A stretch of DNA of 64,000 nt from Pseudomonas sp. GM41(2012) (GTDB taxonomy: Bacteria; Pseudomonadota; Gammaproteobacteria; Pseudomonadales; Pseudomonadaceae), in contig NZ_AKJN02000006.1 in the NCBI RefSeq assembly GCF_000282315.2, positions 1,736,001 to 1,800,000 on the forward strand. Reading direction: 5' to 3'. Numbering within the stretch: the first letter of the stretch is position 1; each line of letters opens with the position of its first letter. This document shows positions 59,725-64,000 of the stretch, piece by piece. The position numbers were made by a program, and so were the translations under genes. The notes beneath the pieces are model-generated. The model made no database searches. It had not been told where the DNA came from and saw nothing but the letters and a program-made list of their open reading frames with translations.

Positions 59725-60405
59725 ATGCTGACTTGGTTACAACGCAACACCCTGACCTTCCCGCCCCTGGAAAAAGCCATGCGCGATCCCAACGGGCTGT
59801 TGGCCGCGGGCGGGGATCTGTCCGCCGATCGTCTGATTCAGGCCTATCGCCACGGCTGTTTTCCGTGGTTCTCGGAAGGCCAGCCGATTCTCTGGTGGTC
59901 GCCGGATCCACGCACCGTACTGTTTCCCGACGAACTGCATGTCTCGCGCAGCCTGAACAAATTGCTGCGCCAGCAACGCTATCAAGTGACCTTTGATCAG
60001 GATTTTGCCGCGGTCATCCGCGCTTGCGCCGCGCCTCGGGATTACGCCGACGGCACCTGGATCACAGAAGCCATGCAGAACGCCTACCTCGAGCTGCACA
60101 GGCGTGGCTACGCCCATTCGGTGGAAGTCTGGGACCAGGGTGAACTGGTCGGCGGGCTCTACGGCCTGGCGATGGGTCAGCTGTTTTTCGGCGAGTCCAT
60201 GTTCAGCCGCGCCGACAACGCCTCGAAATATGGCTTTGCCACGCTGGTCCGACATCTGAAAGACTCAGGCTTTGTGCTGATCGACTGCCAGATGCCGACC
60301 GATCATCTGCACAGCCTCGGCGCCCGAGCGATTCCCCGCCGCGAGTTTGCCGACTTCCTTGCGCAGCATCTGGACCAACCCAGCCGCGCAACCTGGGTTT
60401 GCTGA
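59725..60405 (+). CDS. aat: Leucyl/phenylalanyl-tRNA-protein transferase
   Basis: A 226-residue enzyme of the N-end rule that adds Leu or Phe to proteins with N-terminal Arg or Lys. Signatures: [40 protein letters not shown] and [16 protein letters not shown]. It is followed by bpt, the second N-end rule transferase. Confidence 0.96.
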   Translation: MLTWLQRNTLTFPPLEKAMRDPNGLLAAGGDLSADRLIQAYRHGCFPWFSEGQPILWWSPDPRTVLFPDELHVSRSLNKLLRQQRYQVTFDQDFAAVIRACAAPRDYADGTWITEAMQNAYLELHRRGYAHSVEVWDQGELVGGLYGLAMGQLFFGESMFSRADNASKYGFATLVRHLKDSGFVLIDCQMPTDHLHSLGARAIPRREFADFLAQHLDQPSRATWVC

Positions 60406-60461
60406 GCGACTTTTGCGCGCGTGGCTTACACTTAATTCAAAGCTTATCCCGAGGGTTGATC

Positions 60462-61169
60462 ATGACCGAGTTGGCGCGTTTGAAGTTCTATGCCACTCAG
60501 CCCCACTCTTGCAGTTATCTGCCCGAGGAGCAGGCCACGACCTTGTTCCTCGACCCTAGTCAGCCCATGGATGTGCATGTCTATGCAGACCTGTCTGAAA
60601 TGGGTTTCCGTCGTAGCGGCGATCATCTTTACCGGCCTCATTGCCAGAATTGCAATGCGTGCGTACCGGCGCGCATCCCTGTGGCGCAATTTTCGCCCAA
60701 CCGCCAGCAGAAACGCATCTTCAAACGCAACGTCGATCTGCAGGTGCGCCCTGCCAGGCCGCAATTCAGCGAAGAGTATTTCGACCTTTATCAGCGGTAT
60801 ATCGAACAGCGTCACGCCGATGGCGATATGTACCCGCCGAGTCGCGATCAGTTTGCGACGTTCCTGGTACGTGACCTGCCGTTTTCCCGATTCTACGAAT
60901 TCCGCCTCGAAGGACGACTGGTGGCGGTGGCCGTCACCGACTTGCTGCCGAACGGTCTGTCGGCGGTCTACACCTTCTACGAGCCCACTGAAGAACGCCG
61001 CAGCCTGGGGCGTTATGCGATCCTCTGGCAAATCGCCGAGGCTCAACGCCTGGGGCTGGAGGCCGTCTATCTGGGCTATTGGATCAAAAACTGCAAAAAG
61101 ATGAGTTACAAGACTCAATATCGCCCTATCGAGCTGCTGATTAATCAGCGCTGGGTCATCCTGAACTAG
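60462..61169 (+). CDS. bpt: Aspartate/glutamate leucyltransferase Bpt
   Basis: A 235-residue ATE1-like transferase that adds Leu to N-terminal Asp or Glu. The N-terminus [18 protein letters not shown] and the [18 protein letters not shown] segment have the conserved cysteines; the C-terminal part is [20 protein letters not shown]. The ATG at 60462 gives the family start; the frame open to 60399 overlaps aat. Confidence 0.95.
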   Translation: MTELARLKFYATQPHSCSYLPEEQATTLFLDPSQPMDVHVYADLSEMGFRRSGDHLYRPHCQNCNACVPARIPVAQFSPNRQQKRIFKRNVDLQVRPARPQFSEEYFDLYQRYIEQRHADGDMYPPSRDQFATFLVRDLPFSRFYEFRLEGRLVAVAVTDLLPNGLSAVYTFYEPTEERRSLGRYAILWQIAEAQRLGLEAVYLGYWIKNCKKMSYKTQYRPIELLINQRWVILN

Positions 61170-61280
61170 AGCAAGCCGTAAACCCCTTGGCTTAAACCCC
61201 ATTTTTCGGGCACAATGCACGCCGCTTTTGCCTGGCGCAGTTGCACCGGGCCATTCATTGGACACCGAGGGCTTTACTGC

Positions 61281-61499
61281 ATGTCGAAAGAAGACAGCTT
61301 CGAAATGGAAGGCACTGTCGTCGACACCCTGCCCAACACCATGTTTCGTGTGGAGTTGGAAAATGGGCACGTCGTAACCGCGCATATCTCCGGCAAGATG
61401 CGCAAGAATTACATTCGTATTCTTACCGGCGACAAAGTGCGCGTCGAGCTGACGCCCTATGACTTGAGCAAAGGGCGCATCACTTACCGCGCTCGCTAA
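61281..61499 (+). CDS. infA: Translation initiation factor IF-1
   Basis: A 72-residue single OB-fold protein ([30 protein letters not shown]), near-identical in pattern to other gammaproteobacterial IF-1. It is followed by a strong terminator. In Pseudomonas relatives clpA is often nearby; here a repeat and IS element follow instead. Confidence 0.97.
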
Positions 61500-61511
61500 T
61501 CAAGTCAATAC

Positions 61512-61541
61512 AAAACGCCCGGTTTATGCCGGGCGTTTTTG
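61512..61541 (+). terminator. Terminator of infA
   Basis: A perfect ACGCCCGG / CCGGGCGT stem with a TTTATG loop, followed by five T and preceded by A-run. It begins 12 bases after the infA stop. Confidence 0.93.
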
Positions 61542-61558
61542 TTTGTCTGCGATTTGGT

Positions 61559-61592
61559 GGGTTCTTGGGTTCTTGGGTTCTTGGGTTTTGGG
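61559..61592 (+). repeat. GGGTTCTT tandem repeat
   Basis: Three perfect 8-bp GGGTTCTT units (61559-61582) and a decayed fourth. Short tandem repeats like this may change copy number by slippage. Confidence 0.85.
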
Positions 61593-61600
61593 TGTACATA

Positions 61601-61678
61601 TCCGTTGCTGCGGTAACGGCTGATTATGGTTTCGCTTTTACAGCGACTCACTTTTCCAAACGCCGAAAAGTAAGCAAA
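61601..61678 (+). repeat. Left part of a dispersed intergenic repeat interrupted by an IS
   Basis: The sequence from TCCGTTGCTGCGGTAACGG to GAAAAGTAAGCAAA resembles a widely dispersed Pseudomonas intergenic repeat, as I recall it. Its natural continuation (GGCTTCGCCCCGGCGTACGG) is found at about 63022, on the far side of the IS110-type element. Confidence 0.55.
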
Positions 61679-61692
61679 TGTATGGTCAGCCC

Positions 61693-61924
61693 ACCTTCTG
61701 CCGCCCAGCACGGATGAACGGTAAATCGAGCTTGCGCTAATGTATTCGGGCTCAGTGTGAGCACGGATAGCGCTCGGCCCTTGATGAGTAGTCGCTCCTG
61801 CCTGTCCTTGAAAAAGGCTTCAGCCTTCCAAAGCTCTTTTGCTTATCAGGTTTTCAGCCAGGATGTCTGCCGTTTATCGTCATCAGCAACTGACGTCGCA
61901 AAAGCCGGTGGTGAAGCGTACGGA
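61693..61924 (-). ncRNA. Candidate bridge (seek) RNA region of the IS110-type element
   Basis: About 230 bases without a gene lie between the transposase stop and the inner edge of the left inverted repeat. On the minus strand it can fold into several hairpins, such as AAGGCT/AGCCTT near 61812-61826 and GAGC/GCTC near 61759-61775. In IS1111-type elements a guide RNA is encoded downstream of the recombinase. This is inference from family knowledge and structure only. Confidence 0.35.
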
Positions 61925-62941
61925 TCAAGCCAAAAGCTGTGAGTTGTAGGTGCCGCCCTTGGTTAATAACACCCAGATGATTCTGGCCATTTTGTTCGCC
62001 AGGGCACAGGCCACTTTGTTCAGAGGCTTGCGGACGAGCAGGTTTTTGGCCCACCTGCCGAGGGCGTCGGTTCGGTGATCGACTCGGTACAAAACGGTGT
62101 GGGCGCCCTGTACCAGCAGGCTTCTTAGGTATTTATCGCCCCGTTTACTGATGCCGAGGAGGACCGTTTCGCCACCTGTTGAATACTGTCGCGGCACCAA
62201 CCCCAACGAGGCGGCGAAGTCGCGGGACGATTTGAAAACCGAAGCGTCGCCGACATCGGCCACCAGAGCGCTAGCGATGAGGGGGCCGATGCCGGGGATG
62301 CTTTGCAGGCGTTGGCCGGCGTCGCTTTGGACGAGGCTTTGCTTGATCTCGACATCCAGTCTTTTGATCTCGCCAGTCAGCTGCCGAATATCTTCGAGCA
62401 TGCGTTCAATGGCGTTTATCAAGCGGATGGGCAGTTCACGGCTTTGCATCAGGCCCGAGACCCGATCAAGGGCGGCGTATCCGGCGGGAAAGATGACGCC
62501 GAACTCCAGGAGAAATCCATGCACCTGATTGATGACGGCGGTGCGTCGACTGACCAAGGACTTGCGCAGTCGGTGCTCAGTGCACAGCACCTGCTGTTCT
62601 ACGGTTTTGACTTGGACCGAACGGGTTCTAGGGCGCGAGGCCGCTTCACAAATGGCCTCGGCATCAATGAAGTCGTTTTTGTTGCCGGTAACATAGGCCT
62701 TCACATGTTGCGGTGCGATCAACTGCACGTGATGGCCTTGCTCCTTGATTTTCCGGGCAAGCCACTGAGAACCGCCGCAGGACTCCATGGCAATTTTGCA
62801 GGTCGAAATCTGCGCCAGATAAGGGAGCAATTGGCTGCGGTTGAGCTTTTTACGCAGCACCTGATGGCCCCTGGCGTCCTGTCCATGCAGGTGGAAAGTG
62901 TTCTTGCCGATGTCGATACCCAGAAGCGTCACGGTAGCCAT
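61925..62941 (-). CDS. IS110-family transposase (DEDD recombinase)
   Basis: A 338-residue recombinase. The N-terminal RuvC-like domain has the acidic residues in LLGIDIGKNTF, AMESCGG and NKNDFIDAEAI (DEDD set). The C-terminal Transposase_20 domain has SIPGIGPLIASALVADVGD and the Ser-containing GLVPRQYSTGG. GGAGG precedes the ATG. Intact length suggests an active or recently active element. Confidence 0.94.
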   Translation of the reverse strand: MATVTLLGIDIGKNTFHLHGQDARGHQVLRKKLNRSQLLPYLAQISTCKIAMESCGGSQWLARKIKEQGHHVQLIAPQHVKAYVTGNKNDFIDAEAICEAASRPRTRSVQVKTVEQQVLCTEHRLRKSLVSRRTAVINQVHGFLLEFGVIFPAGYAALDRVSGLMQSRELPIRLINAIERMLEDIRQLTGEIKRLDVEIKQSLVQSDAGQRLQSIPGIGPLIASALVADVGDASVFKSSRDFAASLGLVPRQYSTGGETVLLGISKRGDKYLRSLLVQGAHTVLYRVDHRTDALGRWAKNLLVRKPLNKVACALANKMARIIWVLLTKGGTYNSQLLA

Positions 62942-63021
62942 GAGAGATCCTCCTTCGGTAAAGAGAGTGCCTCGGCAAGTTTAGACTCGCCGAGGTTCTC
63001 GCCGGGCTGACCATCTCATTA

Positions 63022-63552
63022 AGGCTTCGCCCCGGCGTACGGCACTTCGCTAAAGCTCAGTGTTCCCTCGCTCCGGTGTCCATCAGGGGGCATCGCCTAC
63101 GGTCTGCTTCGCGACGACCTCCTCTCGATGTGTTCGGCTTCGCCGAACGGCGCTACGCGCCTAACCCCCTGATGAACACCTCCGCTCGGCCTGCCGAAGG
63201 GGCGAAAGATCAAGATCAACGTCAAAAGCCAACAGCCACAGCCACAGCCAGATCAAAAGATCGCAGCCTCGTTTCACTCGACAGCTCCTACAGAGGATGG
63301 GTGTACACCCGCCCCTCACCACTCAACAGGCCGAGCGTTAGCTCGCCTGCCGCACTTGATCTTGATTCACCCGCCCCTTCGGCAGGCTGAGTGGAGGGGT
63401 TCATCTGGGGGTTAGGCGCGTAGCGCCGTTCGACGAAGTCGAACACATCGAGAGGAGGTTGAAGCGAAGCCAACCGGAGGCGATGCCCCCAGATGAATAC
63501 CGGAACGAAGGAACGCCGAGCCTAAGCGAGGGGCCGGACGCTCGGGGCGAGT
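63022..63552. repeat. Long imperfect inverted repeat of an intergenic repeat family
   Basis: The left arm (about 63025-63219) and right arm (about 63356-63552) are imperfect reverse complements over nearly 195 bases, sharing GGGGGCATCGCCT, CCTCCTCTCGATGTGTTCG, CGGCGCTACGCGCCTAACCC and CTGCCGAAGGGGC. The loop has one half of a REP (GATCGCAGCCTC...CAGCTCCTACAG). Frames in it translate to strings like ERRYAPNP, often annotated as proteins but better read as repeat DNA. No gene is seen in 62942-63607. Confidence 0.8.
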
Positions 63553-63564
63553 GAAGGGATCAAC

Positions 63565-63602
63565 CACATAGGTAACAAAACAGTTCAGTCACATAGGTAA
63601 CA
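63565..63602. repeat. IS481-type end: two CACATAGGTAACA copies
   Basis: The 13-bp word CACATAGGTAACA occurs at 63565-63577 and again at 63590-63602, in the same direction, just outside the transposase stop. It reads TGTTACCTATGTG on the transposase strand, which I associate with IS481-like ends. The true outer end of the element is probably in this segment. Confidence 0.6.
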
Positions 63603-63607
63603 CCTGA

Positions 63608-64000
63608 TCACTTATTTCTGATTACTTTGAGCGTCAGATAAGCATCTTTGGCGTCCCTTTCATCAACGCGGCCTAGTACTACCGGCCCAAAAATGATGTC
63701 CCAAACACCCTCGCTGACGCTCTCCAATCCGACTATTTCATGTTTAAGCACATAGCCAACATAGATTCTAAGCCTTCCTTTGTTCACCACCCCGTTTGAG
63801 TCCGTCCGGTAAACCTCAACATGGCTTGGGTATCTCATCTCCGGCAGCTTTTCCGGATAAGCTCGTAAAGAGCTTGTGTAGCACGAGCCCGGTGTTTTCT
63901 GCCCCAGAGCCTCATGAAGACGTTCATGATTGTAGTGCTGCATGAACAGGTCAAAATGCTTCTGCTGGGCTCCCCACTCAATTTCCGGCGGTCTTGGCAG
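63608..64000 (-). CDS. IS481-like transposase, C-terminal part
   Basis: The frame is open to the right edge of the window; the visible 130 residues run from LPRPPEIEWGAQQKHFDLF into MQHYNHERLHEALGQKTPGSCYTSS. NHERLHEALGQ-TPGS is the typical C-terminal end of IS481/IS3-type integrase-core transposases. The core with the DDE residues lies beyond the window. Confidence 0.85.
   Translation of the reverse strand: MPRPPEIEWGAQQKHFDLFMQHYNHERLHEALGQKTPGSCYTSSLRAYPEKLPEMRYPSHVEVYRTDSNGVVNKGRLRIYVGYVLKHEIVGLESVSEGVWDIIFGPVVLGRVDERDAKDAYLTLKVIRNK

Larger units (their letters stand above)
61679..63021 (-). mobile_element. IS110-family insertion sequence (IS1111-like), about 1.34 kb
   Basis: An 11-bp perfect inverted repeat, ATGGTCAGCCC at 61682-61692 and GGGCTGACCAT at 63004-63014, brackets the transposase gene with about 75 bases upstream and 245 bases downstream of it. 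Removing 61679-63021 rejoins the two halves of a dispersed repeat. The inverted repeats near the ends and the long downstream non-coding part fit the IS1111 subgroup. Exact ends are estimated to within a few bases. Confidence 0.7.

Noticed and set aside
63076..63473. Protein-like frames with ERRYAPNP strings
   Set aside because: They lie in both arms of an inverted intergenic repeat and are translations of repeat DNA.

Overview
The window reads as a chromosome segment of a fluorescent-group Pseudomonas. The evidence is the core gene order ftsK-lolA-rarA-crcB-serS-cysG beside tusDCBE and trxB-aat-bpt-infA, the high-GC codon use, and several palindromic REP doublets of the kind abundant in P. 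fluorescens relatives. Protein identifications rest on motif reading and recall of families; no search was run.

Layout: 0.4-2.0 kb is an arsenic operon (arsR-arsC-arsH) without an efflux pump gene. 2.1-6.2 kb is a periplasmic nitrate reductase operon (napEDABC). 6.2-12.3 kb is mixed metabolism: a SAM methyltransferase, an HExxH secreted protein, a cupin, an iron alcohol dehydrogenase, and an Lrp regulator divergent from a LysE exporter-panB paralogue-MaoC hydratase operon. 12.4-20.5 kb is accessory: small membrane and lipoproteins, a TPR protein, an AraC regulator divergent from an AurF-like diiron protein and a MAPEG protein, an outer-membrane channel-like protein, an arylsulfatase and a decayed GNAT gene. 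20.7-29.6 kb is a signalling region: a FixJ-type regulator, an LRAT-like protein, an 1823-residue kinase/ATPase/histidine kinase, a LysR regulator and a stand-alone receiver. 29.8-33.2 kb holds an NDH-2-like flavoprotein, a metallo-beta-lactamase-fold hydrolase and an exported alpha/beta hydrolase.

From about 34.5 kb the content becomes mostly housekeeping: a Mut7-C protein, TrmK, a GAF-GAF-GGDEF-EAL protein, an isochorismatase, Ggt, Ogt, a NudK-like Nudix enzyme, a hemerythrin, the TusDCBE sulfur relay with TusE, YbiB, a glutathionyl-hydroquinone reductase, CysG, SerS, CrcB, RarA, LolA, FtsK, TrxB, Aat, Bpt and IF-1. REP doublets sit between genes only in this part (43-55 kb).

The right end (61.6-64 kb) is mobile and repetitive. 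An IS110-family element, bounded by an 11-bp inverted repeat, appears to have split a dispersed intergenic repeat. A second, inverted copy of that repeat follows and then the end of an IS481-like transposase that runs off the window. The points most worth following are this insertion and its possible bridge RNA, the pseudokinase-like front end of the giant sensor kinase with its LRAT neighbour, the LysE-PanB-MaoC operon, and the AurF-like diiron cluster.
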